A DNA stretch of 64,000 nt from Pseudoips prasinana (GCA_951640165.1 OX621256.1:3658001-3722000); one strand, 5' to 3'. Positions 1 to 9,975 are shown, counted from the stretch's first letter. The notes: generated from the sequence alone by a model not told the origin. Program-made: numbers and translations.

Positions 1-86
1 CTTACTTAAATAGATAATTATACCTAGACTCAGGACAAACAGACATGTACACAAATATTTGTCCAGGATGAGAATCGAACCATTAT
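1..86 (-). repeat. SINE family C fragment (minus orientation)
   Basis: Shows the family C middle and head: a 'CAGACTCAGGACAAACAGACATG' type block and a degenerate GAATCGAACC box-B-like core. It is cut by the window start. Other copies lie at 11495-11632, 34281-34547 and 51245-51398. Confidence 0.55.
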
Positions 87-200
87 AAAATAAATTGAAT
101 AAATGTTTTAACATTCCGTGTCCCTAAATATCTGTTATAAGTAACTAGAAATAATAACTGTATTACTACAAACATGTTCTGACTATTTACAAGCGCTTTT
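85..200 (+). repeat. Family K dispersed 3'-end repeat
   Basis: Contains the block TTCTGACTATTTACAAGCGC found again at 2950-3045 (minus), 34055-34180, 50915-51110, 52262-52440 (minus) and 52690-52755. Better copies continue into an AATAAA-like, T-rich end, so this is probably the 3' end of a retroelement. The parent element is not recognised. Confidence 0.5.
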
Positions 201-332
201 ACACTCTTATTTAAAATAATTTCTTGATCCGCCGCTTAACCATGTCTCAGCTAAACCCTGCTCAACCACTTAAACCCCGCTCAACTATTTCTTTATTTAA
301 AAACCCTACTAAAGGTTTCTCAGCTAAGTAAC

Positions 333-826
333 GTCATTTTATTTTACACTGTCAACATTTCTGAGACTGGTATAGAGCTTGACCAAAATTAATCGACTAA
401 ATCGGATTATTTATCAAAACTTTATGATTTTTGCTCTATGGTAGACATGGAATGATAGATTTATGAACGTAACAGTGCATTTTCAAGGACTATTGATTTT
501 CTTCGGTGGATTTTGAAGTTTGTGATAAGATTCCCACTGGAATTCAGTATTTATTTAAAAATTAAAACGGTTAGTAACTTCAATAAAACCTCCATTCACA
601 AACAAACGTTTTGACGTTTGTTTGTGAATGGAGGTTTTAACTTCAAAATCCACCGAAGAAAATCAATAGTCCTTGAAAATGCACTGTTACGTTCATAAAT
701 CTATCATTCCATGTCTACCATAGAGCAAAAATCATAAAGTTTTGATAAATAATCCGATTTAGTCGATTAATTTTGGTCAAGCTCTATACCAGTCTCAGAA
801 ATGTTGACAGTGTAAAATAAAATGAC
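333..826. repeat. Perfect 188-bp-arm foldback with nested central hairpin
   Basis: Positions 333-520 are, base for base as read, the reverse complement of 639-826. Between them 585-609 pairs with 614-638 around a 4-nt loop (610-613). The whole is therefore one inverted duplication centred at about 611, with 64 unpaired nt (521-584) in the left arm only. I see no coding potential and no clear flanking target duplication. A transcript would form a very long hairpin. It could also be an assembly or library foldback artefact. Confidence 0.9.
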
Positions 827-869
827 CAACAGGCCACAGGCACGTATTTCAAAATATATAAGTGTTTAT

Positions 870-955
870 CAGTTATCTGGTTTCATAGTACAGTCTCTGT
901 CTAGTTACGCCAGATGGCAGTGTATAAGTTGTCCCGAAATTTTTACTTATTCATT
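870..955 (+). repeat. SINE family C 3'-part fragment
   Basis: The 'TATCAGTTATCTGGTTTCATAG' ... 'CAGATGGCAGTGT' arrangement matches the 3' half of family C copies such as 34281-34400 (minus) and 20345-20450. It directly follows the foldback. Confidence 0.45.
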
Positions 956-1195
956 AACATGTAACTTAACAGATAAATCAAGCCTGATACCTAATTAACC
1001 CAAAGCTAATAACCTCAGTGATTTACCGACGTCCATCATGCGAGGTTTTGTGTTTACATGCTCATTATCAAAGGGTGTAATTCAGGGGATGATAGTATCT
1101 GCTTTATGGGGCTAAGGCTTCCGTTGTGGGCTTTTGTGGGCTGAATTTGGAAATATTGGAGAGTTCTGAATCGTTTGTGGTTTGACCAATTTTTG

Positions 1196-1540
1196 ACGAG
1201 CTTAGAACTTTCTTGAACTATGAATCAATTTTTAACCATTAACAAGTGAATGTTTTATGTAGAGTATTCTAGAATACTCTTTATTGTACACCATAAGTAT
1301 ACATATTTCATAGGATATTACATAAAGAAGTTGTACAAAGGGCGGTCTTATCGCCGATCTCTTCCAGACAATGGTCCCTGAAGGACTGAAACACGTGTTG
1401 TTGTAATTTGCATGTTTATATAGTCCTTCTTGCACGTGAAAATAGTGAGAACTAAAAAAATAAGTGAGTCGGTTCCTTTAATACATTCAGTTGTCATCGG
1501 TTAAAAAAAGATTCATAGTTCAAGAAAGTTCTAAGCTCGT
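1196..1540. repeat. Inverted repeat with 42-bp arms enclosing a repeat insertion
   Basis: Positions 1196-1237 (core CTTAGAACTTTCTTGAACTA) are the near-exact reverse complement of 1499-1540. The interior carries a minus-strand copy of a dispersed 3' tail (1255-1375) and about 120 bp of other DNA. It may be an old TIR element or foldback hit by a retroelement. No coding region was seen. Confidence 0.7.
1255..1375 (-). repeat. Dispersed retroelement 3' tail (GGAAGAGATCGC family)
   Basis: On the minus strand it reads GTCTGGAAGAGATCGGCGAT ... TTGTACAAC ... TGTACAATAAAGAGTATTC. The same tail occurs at 18975-19105, 4457-4545 and 31167-31300. This tail is familiar from many lepidopteran SINE/LINE 3' ends, but the exact family was not determined. 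The ATTCT repeats at its end fit a retroelement tail. Confidence 0.6.
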
Positions 1541-1690
1541 TTGGTAGCGATTTGGTATTTTATTCTATTCTATTGTTAACGAGTTAGCATCCCTTGACTT
1601 TGGTCCGTGGAGGACTGAAACACGTGTTGGGTATCATACCGGTGCATGTAATTTGCACGTTTATATGGTTCATCCTGCATGTGCTTATAT
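1370..1690 (+). repeat. Direct repeat pair around GGACTGAAACACGTGTTG
   Basis: A block of about 75 bp at 1370-1443 recurs, diverged, at 1600-1690: both share GGACTGAAACACGTGTTG, then ATTTGCA(C/T)GTTTATAT and a 'CCTGCA/CTTGCA' stretch. One copy lies inside the inverted repeat above and the other outside. Function unknown. Confidence 0.5.
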
Positions 1691-2026
1691 TGCAGACAGG
1701 AGGGCGTTGCAAGATTTTTTAGAAAACAGTCTTTCTCTTGTTATAAATTTCTCCATATTCGATATAATAAATATGCGTTAAGGGGAATCAATCGGATAAA
1801 TGGGCAACACTGGCGATAGAAGCAAAAGGAGTGGAAAAAGAAAAAGAAAGATGGAGGCGAGATGTTGGGAAATAAGGAGATTATATGGAAGAAGAGTGCT
1901 CAAGTTTGTGTCTTATTTATGTTCTAGATTGGAGTTAACATTCTACACAACTATAACAGAGCTAATATAAAGTGAACATGTTTTAGAAAGAAAGATTTTT
2001 TTTTATTTTTTTCATATCGAGGCAAA
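1690..2026. other. No gene seen
   Basis: AT-rich sequence with a purine-rich patch near 1820-1870. No convincing ORF, repeat end or RNA gene was recognised. Confidence 0.5.
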
Positions 2027-2120
2027 AGACGTGTGCAAAGATCGTGACAAATGGAAATCCGTTGTCTCTGCCTACCCCTCTGGGAAACAGGCGCGAGTCT
2101 ACGTACGTATGTATGTAAAT
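2027..2120 (+). pseudogene. LINE ORF C-terminal fragment
   Basis: Reads in frame as KDRDKWKSVVSAYPSGKQAR before a (TATG)n-like end. The same block occurs at 54405-54496 (plus) and 15585-15668 (minus). The W-K-S-V-V pattern recalls the last residues of RTE/Jockey-type reverse transcriptase ORFs, followed by a short-repeat tail. It is too short to assign to a clade. Confidence 0.5.
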
Positions 2121-2121
2121 T

Positions 2122-2260
2122 TTTTACCGACAAAAGGAGGAGGTTCTCAAGTTCACTGGTATTTTTTTTATGTATGTACACCGATTACTCGGACATTTAT
2201 GATCTGATTTACGTGATTCTTTTTTAGTTCGATGCAGAAAATAGTTGCCTATTTTTGGCC
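2122..2260 (+). repeat. Dispersed repeat beginning ACCGACAAAAGGAGGAGG
   Basis: The motif ACCGAC(T)..AAAAGGAGGAGGTT..., followed by ATGTATGTACACCGATTAC, is a common lepidopteran interspersed sequence. A second, diverged start is at 23315-23350. Class unknown. Confidence 0.45.
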
Positions 2261-2734
2261 CAGTAGTTTTCATTTTATGAACATTTTTGTATGAAAATTT
2301 TTGTTTATAACAAAATATTGTCTCCTCGCCCGATAATCCACACCATATCATACAATCGAATTCTCTCGTAGCAATAAAGAACCATTCTGGTAAGGCCGAA
2401 GTTCCTTTAGATTATTTTATCGCCGTAAACTTTGATGTATTGTCCGTAATTTTGACATACATCAAAACAACTAAACTAATTTAAGGTAACCAGTTGTTAT
2501 AATCAAAGTTGGACAAGGCTACAAAACATTGAAATAAATTTGTTCGCGTGGTGGTAATGGATAATAAATTTTGTGTAATTTTATTGATTTAACACCTGAC
2601 CCACTTAATTATATGTCAACATTGAATTGAACAATAAACAATGAAGTGGATATTTAATTAACAATGTACGAATCATAATGCACGTGTGTACAAAAAACAC
2701 ATTGGTTTCAATCCAAGTAATAGTTGAACTAGCT

Positions 2735-2945
2735 GTGTGGTGAGCAGTGGGCATATAATATCCCGTGGGGGGAAATCGTCCGAGGGAATACCTACTAGAG
2801 AACGGGCAGCAGCGTTTTTCTGTGAACTATGACCATCAAACTGCGAGCGCCAACACGTTTGCCAAGAGTGGTGATTATGGCATATCCCCCCGTTCTTTGG
2901 GGAGGCTTTTGTCCAGCATTGGAGGTATGTACTTTGGCTGATAAA
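2735..2945 (+). repeat. SINE-like family F copy
   Basis: Contains CCCGTGGGG...GAAATCGTCCGAGGGAATAC, GGGCAGCAG, a 'GCCAAGAGTGGTGATTATGG' block and CATATCCCCC. Copies lie at 8882-9120 and 9164-9425 (minus), 15325-15590 (plus), 17723-17890 (minus) and 18275-18350 (minus, partial). Better copies end in ATGATGATG. No ORF. Confidence 0.65.
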
Positions 2946-2949
2946 ATAA

Positions 2950-3045
2950 ATAAAATAAAATAAATTAATTAATAAAAAAGGTTTTTATTCACGTAGACTT
3001 TAAAAAAGCGCTTGTAAATAGTCAGAACATATTCGTAGTAACATG
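2950..3045 (-). repeat. Family K 3'-end repeat (minus)
   Basis: Reverse complement of the family K end: GTTCTGACTATTTACAAGCG, then a CTACGTGAATAAAAACC stretch and a T-rich end, which appears here as AATAAAAAAGG on the plus strand. Confidence 0.6.
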
Positions 3046-3384
3046 CTGACATGATGATGATAGTTTAACTAAAACGTGACCATCGTCATATACACACAGT
3101 CTGATCTAATGAAAACTTCCTGAATGTATACTTGAATATACTTAGAATAACTCAGTCTTGATTTGGTTAAAATACTGTAAAATAATAAGAAACTAAAGTA
3201 AATGTATGCACAGCACATGTTTTATAACTTTTGAATTCAAGTAATTCTATCGACAATTTTTTGTTGTAGCCGTTGATAACAGCCTTTGAGTGTAGAGATC
3301 CAGCTGAGGATTTCCACAGTTCCATAGCTGCTGGTACGTGTTGCTCGTTGAGAATAGAGTAGCTAATACTCTTACACTGCTCAA

Positions 3385-3560
3385 CCGATATAAACCAAGC
3401 TAGAAACTATCGCAAGCAAACTGGCTTTAAAATGAAAAAAAATCGCATCGAAATCGACCCATCCGTTTGACAGCTACGATGCCGCAGAAATACACACACA
3501 CAGACCAACACCGACTTGAAACTTATAACACCCCTCTTTTTGCGTCGGGGATTAAAAATT
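3385..3560 (+). repeat. Dispersed repeat ending in CCCCTCTTTTTGCGTCGGGG
   Basis: Has AAAAAATCGCATCGAAATCG, CCATCCGTTTGACAGC, a CACACACA patch, CTTATAACACC and the GC hairpin CCCC-TCTTTTTGCGT-CGGGG before GGATTAAAAA. A partial copy is at 63150-63290. Common in Lepidoptera; class not determined. Confidence 0.5.
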
Positions 3561-3867
3561 TGTTAAGTGGGTTGTCAGAATTACGGTCGATCCGACATTG
3601 TTAACATTACATTTGTCCGACCACAGACGCGCTCACACAATTTCTTCGAGCTTTAAGTTAAACAAGCCGATAAAAACAATTTAAGTTACGTCCAGAAACT
3701 TTACTTTTACATTTCACTTATATGTTTAGGGTTCCGTACTTGGCGAAATGAAACTGAACCCTTTAACCACTATTTGAATTTCTATGGATCTAGTTAAAAT
3801 ATAAAATGTAAATGTACGGTCTTAGAAATTAAAAAAAACAATATTAGTTTACATTAACATAAGCGTA

Positions 3868-4074
3868 TCTATACTAATATTATAAAGAGGTAACGTTTGT
3901 GAGTTTGTGACATTGTAAGGGGTAATCTCTGGATCTACTGAACCGATTTTCAAAATTGTTTCATCAATAGAAAGCTACGTTATTGTTTTTTATTTATCCC
4001 GAAGTATTACGCGGGTCAAACGGACAGGGACAAAAATATTTATAACGCGGAACGAAGTCCGCGGGCACTGCTAG
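3868..4074 (+). mobile_element. Non-autonomous Helitron
   Basis: Begins TCTATACTAATATTATAAAG directly after an A and ends ...GCACTGCTAG directly before a T, giving the A|TC...CTAG|T insertion context of Helitrons. A GCGGA-ACGAAG-TCCGC stem-loop lies 9-13 nt before CTAG. At 207 bp it encodes neither Rep nor helicase, so it depends on an autonomous partner that is not in this window. Confidence 0.85.
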
Positions 4075-4124
4075 TTTCTTATAAAATGTTAATTTTATAC
4101 GATTATTTGCAATGTGCCGTATGG

Positions 4125-4200
4125 TTACTGGTCTAGAAAAAATAACGGGGACACCCCATACCATTCCGTGGGTGACGTAAAAATCGACTAAGGGATACAA
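4125..4200 (+). repeat. Fragment of dispersed repeat G
   Basis: Contains GGGGACACCCCATACCATTC, GTGGGTGACGT and GACTAAGGGATACA, shared with 12530-12720 and continuing there into the part represented at 5655-5815. It probably derives from a lepidopteran LINE. Confidence 0.45.
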
Positions 4201-4456
4201 AAAAAAAACTTGTGTGTACTTATGTACACGCGTTAAAGGTTATTGAACATAGTTATCAATTTTCATACCACCTAGAACTAACGTCATGCTATTAAATTTT
4301 TTGGTGTTGGTGTGCGCGCGCATCGTAAAAATTCACTCTCATAATTTTTCTCCATCGCGCCAAAAGAAGTATAACTTCAAAAATAAAAAAAACAAAAAAA
4401 AAAAACAAAATCCTTTCTGCTAATAATGCCAACAAATACCCAAATGCCTTTTCTTT

Positions 4457-4545
4457 ACTCCTGGTCCATTCAACGGTTGCCTGGAAGAGATGGCTGGACA
4501 CTTAGCGATAAGGCCGCCATTTGTACAATTTTAACATACTCATAG
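4457..4545 (+). repeat. GGAAGAGATCGC-type retroelement tail fragment
   Basis: GGTTGCCTGGAAGAGATGGC ... TAGCGATAAGGCCGCC ... TTTGTACAA matches the tail at 18975-19105. It stops shortly before the LINE fragment at 4579. Confidence 0.6.
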
Positions 4546-4578
4546 TTCTTTTAATAGAGATCTTTAAGTGAGGCGCGC

Positions 4579-5223
4579 AACTTAGGCTTATTAATGGACC
4601 AATCTCTACGTTTCGAAAAGCATGTAACGAATTGTGTACAAAATTGCTTCTTTCGACTTAAAGTTTTGTACAAAATGCGTCCATATCTAAGTCAACAACT
4701 ACGTATGCAGCTTATAGAGTCTGTTGTTCTTGCAAAACTTAATTATTGTGATTCAGTTTTTGGCCCCAGGCTTCTAGCTCGTACCCAAAAATTACTACAA
4801 AGGGCACAAAATGCTTGTGCCAGATTCTGTTTTAACATTCCACCTAAGAGCCACGTAACACCTTATTTAAATAAACACAACCTACTTAAAATGAAACTCC
4901 GTAGAAAGCTTCACCTTGCTTGCCTTCTTTTCGGTGTAATTGGAAGTAAGTGCCCATCATACCTCCATGCAAAGCTCACGTGGGTGAACAATCACCGTCA
5001 GCGTATGAGCAGACGTTGCGCGCAGCAATTAGCCATTCCCACGCACAGATCTGCTGCTTTCCGCGGCAGTTTTAGATACGCAGCCTCCAAAGTTTGGAAC
5101 AATATACCGCCACCAATCAGAGATCTTAAAAGTATATATAGTTTTAGAGTTCAATTAAAACGGTTTCTTTTTAATAATCAAATTCAGTTTGAAGCAATAA
5201 AGTGCAACATATCTATAATTTGA
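4579..5223 (+). pseudogene. CR1/L2-group LINE reverse transcriptase, C-terminal fragment
   Basis: An open frame of about 215 codons starts NLGLLMDQSLRFEKHVTNC, where the homologous frame runs upstream of the first ATG (4594), so the ATG is not a real start. It carries the thumb/connection region typical of CR1/L2-like ORF2 proteins: VLAKLNYCDSVFG, QKLLQRAQNACARF, then SKVWNNIPPPIRDLKSI. The catalytic palm with FADD is missing, as expected of a 5'-truncated LINE copy that begins near 4575. No internal stop was seen, which suggests moderate age. The 3' UTR follows to 5614. It cannot encode an active enzyme. Confidence 0.8.
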
Positions 5224-5614
5224 TCTGCTTTTGACTGTGTATTTATCTATTAAGGCTGAATACAAAATATGCAAAATGAGTGGCATGAACGAGACCCCAA
5301 TAATATAATATAATTTAAGTACCTACCTTATATATTTATCTATTATAACTTTTATTAATTTATTTATATTAACTCCCCCACACACTAATTTGCACTGACA
5401 TACAATGATCGTCACGGGTACCAACGGAAGATCAGCGCTGGGTGTAACCCAGCAAATGCTGAGATGGTGATCCTTTCGGCAGGACATACAGGACGTATTG
5501 CTTAGTGTTAAAATATGTTATTGTTTGATTTTTATATGTATTTAGTTAGTTCTGTTTGTAAATTTCTTGTATGTCTATTGTCGAATAAATGTATTTCTTT
5601 CTTTCTTTCTTTCT
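5224..5614 (+). mobile_element. 3' UTR and (TTTC)n tail of the CR1/L2-like LINE
   Basis: Runs from the ORF stop to a tetranucleotide tail TTTCTTTCTTTC at 5593-5614, preceded by AATAAATG. It includes GATCAGCGCTGGGTGTAACC ... GCTGAGATGG, a block recurring at 10725-10865 and 12840-13092, so at least three 3' ends of this family are in the window. Confidence 0.7.
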
Positions 5615-5654
5615 AATGTATTATTTTTTGGTGTACAATAAAGAGTTACTTACT

Positions 5655-5815
5655 TACAACCAGGTAGTCAGGCAGCAGCGCTACTTGTGTACAGCTAACA
5701 CCTAACTGTGGTCGCCAGGGCCATGACTACGGGAACCCCCTCCAAATGGCAACGTTATAGACACATTTGAAGGAGACCCTTACCCAGCAGTGGGAGTTAT
5801 CAGGCAGATGATGAT
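5655..5815 (+). repeat. Dispersed repeat G, second part, with ATGATGATG end
   Basis: AACCAGGTAGTCAGGCAGCA ... ACCTAACTGTGGTCGCC ... CCCAGCAGTGGGAG then GATGATGATG. It overlaps in content with 12600-12710. The CAGCAGTGGG plus short-repeat end is typical of lepidopteran LINE 3' termini. Confidence 0.5.
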
Positions 5816-5849
5816 GATTCGCAATGCAATGCGTAAATATGAACTCTAA

Positions 5850-6060
5850 GGCTGCTTTTACACCAGAGATGTGCTATGCTGCTTGCTATGGATGCGTTTG
5901 ATATCCACCAATCATATTTATTGGTGCACATAGCTTGGCACTGATGGAAAAGGATTCTGAGATAGGTTTTTACATGGAAAGATGAATGCTATGGATGCGT
6001 GCTATGGATGCTTGCTTGGTCGAGAGTGGTGAAGCTATGTGCAGAGCAGAGTACCTACAG
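5850..6060 (+). repeat. Possible MITE fragment with CTATGGATGCG repeats
   Basis: GGCTGCTTTTACACCAGAGA is followed by several copies of GCTATGGATGCG. The opening resembles the ends of PIF/Harbinger-like elements, but no matching inverted right end was found. Tentative. Confidence 0.3.
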
Positions 6061-6132
6061 TAGAAATGATCTGACCGAGTCGCCGGCACGGCAGGACGCA
6101 TGTATCCATTGGATTTGTTTTTCTTGAAACAT

Positions 6133-6385
6133 AACCTTACTTACTTATCGTATGAGCAGTGGTTACCCTAGTCTCAGAGTTGTTCAAGTCGCCCAGTATG
6201 CCTCTGACATGGCTTAACGACGGTTATCTATTTACCACAACCGGGACCGACAGCTTAACGTGCTTCCGAAGCACGGAGACGCTCAGAAATTAAACCACTT
6301 TGGTCAGCCATCTATGGAATGACCGCGAGCCTAGTTGCTTAACCTCGCCGATCACTTGCGGACTGGTGAGAGGATCTATCTTTAA
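6133..6385 (-). repeat. 5S-rRNA-like SINE (minus orientation)
   Basis: On the minus strand it reads GATCGGCGAGGTTAAGCAAC ... GGCTCGCGGTCA ... CATAGATGGCTGACC, which parallels the internal promoter half of 5S rRNA (GA..CCGAAGUUAAGCA ... GGGCUCGGUUAGUA ... GAUGGGUGACC). This is followed by a shared non-5S body with CTCCGTGCTTCGGAAGCACG and TGTCGGTCCCGGTTGTG. Related copies are at 16330-16625 and 21300-21450. It is too diverged to be a 5S gene; it is best read as a SINE that captured a 5S promoter. Confidence 0.65.
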
Positions 6386-6866
6386 GCTACGAAACAATAC
6401 ACTCTAGCAGATTAAATTTTAGATTCTCTTGCGAAAGCCCTTCCTGACATATAGGTGTTATCCATTGGCTTTGTTTTTCTTAAACATAGCCGGCTAATAT
6501 GTTCACAGATTTATGTGGACTATTTAACTGAAACATTTTCTAAGTCTGTTTTTATATATAAGTGTAGAGAATTCTACCTAAAAAGGTTTATTGCAACATT
6601 GGTGGAATAACTAATACATATTGGCTATTCCACTAGTGATGTAAGGAACCTTGTTATTCGTTTATTTTGTACCTTTAGCCTTAAGGTTTAAATATATGTA
6701 TAGTGTCATAATAACCATAATCGCTAGTCAATAAGGTAGTGATCTTTCTGCCAACAAACTGCTGTGCAGTTTGGCGGATGGTGGTTAATTAATAATATTA
6801 TAAATGTAGTAATAAATCTTTGAAAAAAAAAATAATGTAAAATCATGTCATCTTGATAACACCTTA
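6386..6866. other. No gene seen
   Basis: AT-rich DNA with no supported ORF. It contains CTGTGCAGTTTGGCGGATGG near 6770, and short AT stretches. Confidence 0.5.
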
Positions 6867-7035
6867 CTAACTAATACATTTTAAATTTAAGTTTTATAAC
6901 ATTATTCGCAATCCAAAGCGTAAATCTAATCTCAAAATGGGATATCATAAATTTGATCATCCGACGGGTCTCTGGCCAGCACCTTTTACCAATCTTGGTC
7001 ATATTTATTATGTTAATAACACGGTCCAGGGTGTG
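6867..7035 (-). repeat. Dispersed repeat family E fragment
   Basis: TTATAACATTATTCGCAATC ... CTCAAAATGGG ... ATCATCCGACGGGTCTC ... CCAGCACC is shared in order with 60868-61030 and partly with 10885-10985. The CGAACCAGCACCCTCTAC-like stretch recalls an inverted tRNA-like SINE head. Confidence 0.45.
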
Positions 7036-7235
7036 AGTAAGATCGTCAGTTTTTTTTAGTAGAACCAAGTAGTTTTGGCTAATAACTTGCCCAATACACG
7101 TACTTGGCTGTTCTCAGTGACAAAACATTTTAAACTTACACTTGTGCTAAGGCCATCAACTGTTGGATACACTTTTAAAATGACACACACGACTGAAGTA
7201 AAATTTAGATATACGAAAGTTAACTGGCTATGAGA

Positions 7236-7320
7236 GGAAGAGAGAAGAGCGAGTGTACATGGGCGGCGGTGATCACTTACCATCAGGTGACCCACTTGCT
7301 CATTTGTCGCCCTCTGATAT
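7236..7320 (+). repeat. Dispersed repeat H (GGCGGTGATCACTTACCATC)
   Basis: GGCGGCGGTGATCACTTACC ... AGGTGACCCACTTGCTC ... TTGTCGCCCTCTGATAT. The inverse copy is at 45232-45312. A very common short lepidopteran interspersed sequence; parent unknown. Confidence 0.5.
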
Positions 7321-7372
7321 AAAAAAGAAATGAGTGCTCACACCACTCTCCCTCAGACTAGCAGGTGGCTAA

Positions 7373-7510
7373 TCTCTATTGAGACTGTCCGCCGTGAATG
7401 AAATTCGAACAGGAGGACATTATTTAGAAAATATGTAAGAACCAGTTGTCTGGTTGCCATAGTACATGCTCTCCCTAATTTGGAATCAGATGGCAGTGTG
7501 TTAGTAGTCT
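7373..7510 (+). repeat. SINE B tail joined to SINE C tail
   Basis: TGGCTAATCTCTATTGAGAC ... GGAGGACATTATT is the 3' end of family B (compare 20770-20830). It is followed at once by the family C 3' part (GTCTGGTTGCCATAGTAC ... CAGATGGCAGTGTG). Confidence 0.5.
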
Positions 7511-8007
7511 CAAGATATTTATTTATTATATTTATTCACCAAATAACATACATTCGAGTTGATTACCTCCATCTCTTGGTGTAAAGCATGGTGAAGATTT
7601 CCGATTTATAACTTCATTCATTTTACCAACACTTTCAAATACTACATCTAGTTGATTTAAAGTAGCGAGCCGACCTCGTTCCTTCCTATTTATGTTTAAA
7701 ACGCTTTACATTTGCTACCGACAGCAAAGATGGTTAGAGCAGAATAAAGTTTAAATTTATATCCTGGAGTTGATAGGAAAAGCTGTGTCGACTTTAGACT
7801 AACAAATACCGTGTCATAATTTTGTACCTAAACATGTAGTGCAATGGGTATGGTCGTCTTAACTAGCTCGATGATCTCGTGTTCTGGCTTCAATCCCCGT
7901 ATAAGACAACTAATTGTGCTTGGTTTGGGTGTGTTTGTATTCGTTGATTGTATATTAATAAATTTCCCCGCGATATAGATATATATTTCCATAGTATGGG
8001 CGTAGTC
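7511..8007. other. No gene seen
   Basis: AT-rich sequence between SINE tails and the next LINE copy. No coding or structured element was recognised. Confidence 0.5.
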
Positions 8008-8880
8008 CTTTAAATATCAATCAACAGGCGACAACCAATGTACAACTTAATGGAGCTAGGTTGGACCCTGTTAAATCAACTGTGTTCATGGGTATCACTA
8101 TTGACTCAAAGCTACAATGGGGCCCACAAATAGAAAAACTGTCCGGCAAATTAAGTTCTGCAGCCTATGCAGTGAAAACTATTAGACGGCTGACTGATGT
8201 TGACACAGCTAGAATGCTTTATTTCAGTTATTTTCATAGTGCGATGTCCTATGGGATTCTTCTCTGGGGTAGCTCTGCTGACATTAACACCATATTTATA
8301 TTGCAAAAAAGAGCTGTAAGAGCTATCTATAATCTTGGCCCGAGAGTCTCTCTAAGAGAAAAGTTCAAAGAGGTTAACATTCTAACTGAATCATCTCAGT
8401 ATATATATGAAAACCTACTATATGTGCATAAAAATATCGATTCCTTCTATAAAAGGAGCGATACACATAATGTAAATACTAGATCTAAGAATAATCTCAT
8501 ATTGCATACGGGTAGTATGCACAAAATAAGTAACTCTTTTATGGGACAATGTATAAGATGCAATCTATAACAAACTTCCCAATGATAATAGAGAATTGTC
8601 TACGAATAAGTTTAAAAGAATTATAAAAGCCAAATTGTGTAGCAGGGCATATTACAAAATTTCTGATTATTTAAGTGACAAAAGTGCTTGGGATTGAGTC
8701 AACACAGATGATAGTAATTAATCTGAAGTATATTTTATTTAAAAAAAGTATTCCTTCTGAGTTTTCTGGCAGTGTTTCTCAGTAGCTGCCACGGCATGCA
8801 CTGCACGGTAGGGTAAATAAAATTACGATTCGATTATTTTTTTTACGGAATAGGTAAATTAATTTTGATTTTGATTTTGA
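8008..8880 (+). pseudogene. Jockey/CR1-superfamily LINE 3' copy with RT C terminus
   Basis: The open frame enters upstream of 8061 (NVQLNGARLDPVKSTVFMGI) and runs to 8570. Recognisable parts are VFMGITIDSKLQWGPQIEKL, then AYAVKTIRRLTDVDTARM, FHSAMSYGILLWGSSAD and ILQKRAVRAIYNLGPR, i.e. the post-catalytic region of a LINE reverse transcriptase. Frame is lost near 8565, where the next residues of the family (YNKLPND..) continue in another frame. The 3' UTR holds CTCAGTAGCTGCCACGGCAT and ends in a TTTTGA hexamer tail. The active site is missing (5' truncation). Siblings: 10045-10633 and, inverted, 32785-32972. Confidence 0.8.
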
Positions 8881-8881
8881 C

Positions 8882-9120
8882 ATCATCATATCAGCCAAAG
8901 TACGTCCACTGCTGGACAAAAGCCTCCCCAAAGAATGGAGGGATATGCCATAATCGCCACGATTGGTAGACGGGTTGGCGATCACAGTTTGATCGTCATA
9001 GTTCACAGAAAAACGCGGCTACCCGTTCTCTGATAGGTATTCCTCGAACGATTTCTACGCCCCCCACGAGATGAGATGGGGTGATGATATTCTATGCCGT
9101 CACCTAACAGCCAGCCATAG
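8882..9120 (-). repeat. SINE-like family F copy (minus)
   Basis: On the plus strand: CATCATCATATCAGCC, GTCCACTGCTGGACAAAAGC, GGGATATGCCATAATCGCCA, GATGAGATGGGGTGATGATA. It starts directly at the TTTTGAC tail of the preceding LINE. Confidence 0.65.
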
Positions 9121-9163
9121 AATAAATACCAAAAATAATCGCAAAATTACATTAAATCATCAT

Positions 9164-9425
9164 CTTCATAACAGCTGTAAGAAGTGTCCACAGCTGGACA
9201 AAAGCCTCACCCAACAATCATCTTGGGGGGATATGCCATAATCGCCACGCTTGGCAGATGGGTTCGCGATCGCAGTATGAAGGTAATAGTCCACAGAGAG
9301 ACCCTGCTTCCGTCTTCCGTCTGCCCGTCTTCTGGCAGACACTCCCTCGAGTCGACTTCTACGCCCCAACGGGATGAGATGGGGGGATGATATTCTGTCT
9401 CATATTCGTGCGCCGTCACCAGACA
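9164..9425 (-). repeat. SINE-like family F copy (minus), second in tandem
   Basis: The same ordered blocks as 8882-9120, including the GTCCACAGCTGGACAAAAGC and GGGATGAGATGGGGGGATGA cores and a CGCCGTCACC end. The apparent ORFs here on both strands are shadows of the repeat. Confidence 0.65.
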
Positions 9426-9440
9426 GCATCATCAAACTAC

Positions 9441-9661
9441 CAGGGGCTCTACCGGCTAAGTCGCCGAACATCGATTTCTGAAATGGCGTTCATAGTAATA
9501 GAGGTTAAAAATTACTTAACCAATCGTTATTTAGCCTTCCATGAGCACATATGACAACGTTGTAGCCGATTTAAAGATTGACTAAGTCATTTTTAACTTT
9601 TATTTATTTTGAACGCCATTTAAAAAGTTGATGTTCGGTGACTAACCTGGTAGAACCCCAG
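9441..9661. mobile_element. MITE with long terminal inverted repeats
   Basis: The left end CAGGGGCTCTACCGGCTAAG ... CGAACATCGATTTCTGAAATGG ... GTTCATA...AGAGGTTAAAAAT pairs with the right end CATTTTTAACTTTTATTTAT ... GAACGCCATTT ... GTTCGGTGACTAACCTGGTAGAACCCCAG. The arms are about 90 bp and imperfect, with a short centre. The related palindrome at 36418-36640 shows this is a family. No ORF; superfamily not determined. Confidence 0.75.
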
Positions 9662-9902
9662 ATTAAATCATACAAGAATGAAATAAAAATAATATAATGT
9701 AACACGAGAAGGTTCCACTTTCATAGTACAACAAAAAAATACTTCAACAATATACCTCGAACGTATGAAAAAGCATATTTATCACCAAACATTTTACTAA
9801 AAATGCTATACACGAGTCGACAGCGATTTCTACGTACTTCGATTTCCTGCGAAGCGTCATACTAAAATGCGAAGCGAGAAAATCCGCTCTGGCACCGAAC
9901 TA

Positions 9903-9975
9903 GAGGAAATTGGAGGATAGAAAAAGTCCGGAACCTTTTCTGAGGGGTGATCGTTGGGAGTTAAATAGATCGGTC
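9903..9975 (+). repeat. Dispersed repeat shared with 13421-13505
   Basis: AATTGGAGGATAG...AAAAGTCCGGAAC ... AGGGGTGATCG matches AATTGGTGGACAAAAAGTCCGG ... GAGGGTGAACG at 13421-13505. Nature unknown. Confidence 0.4.
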
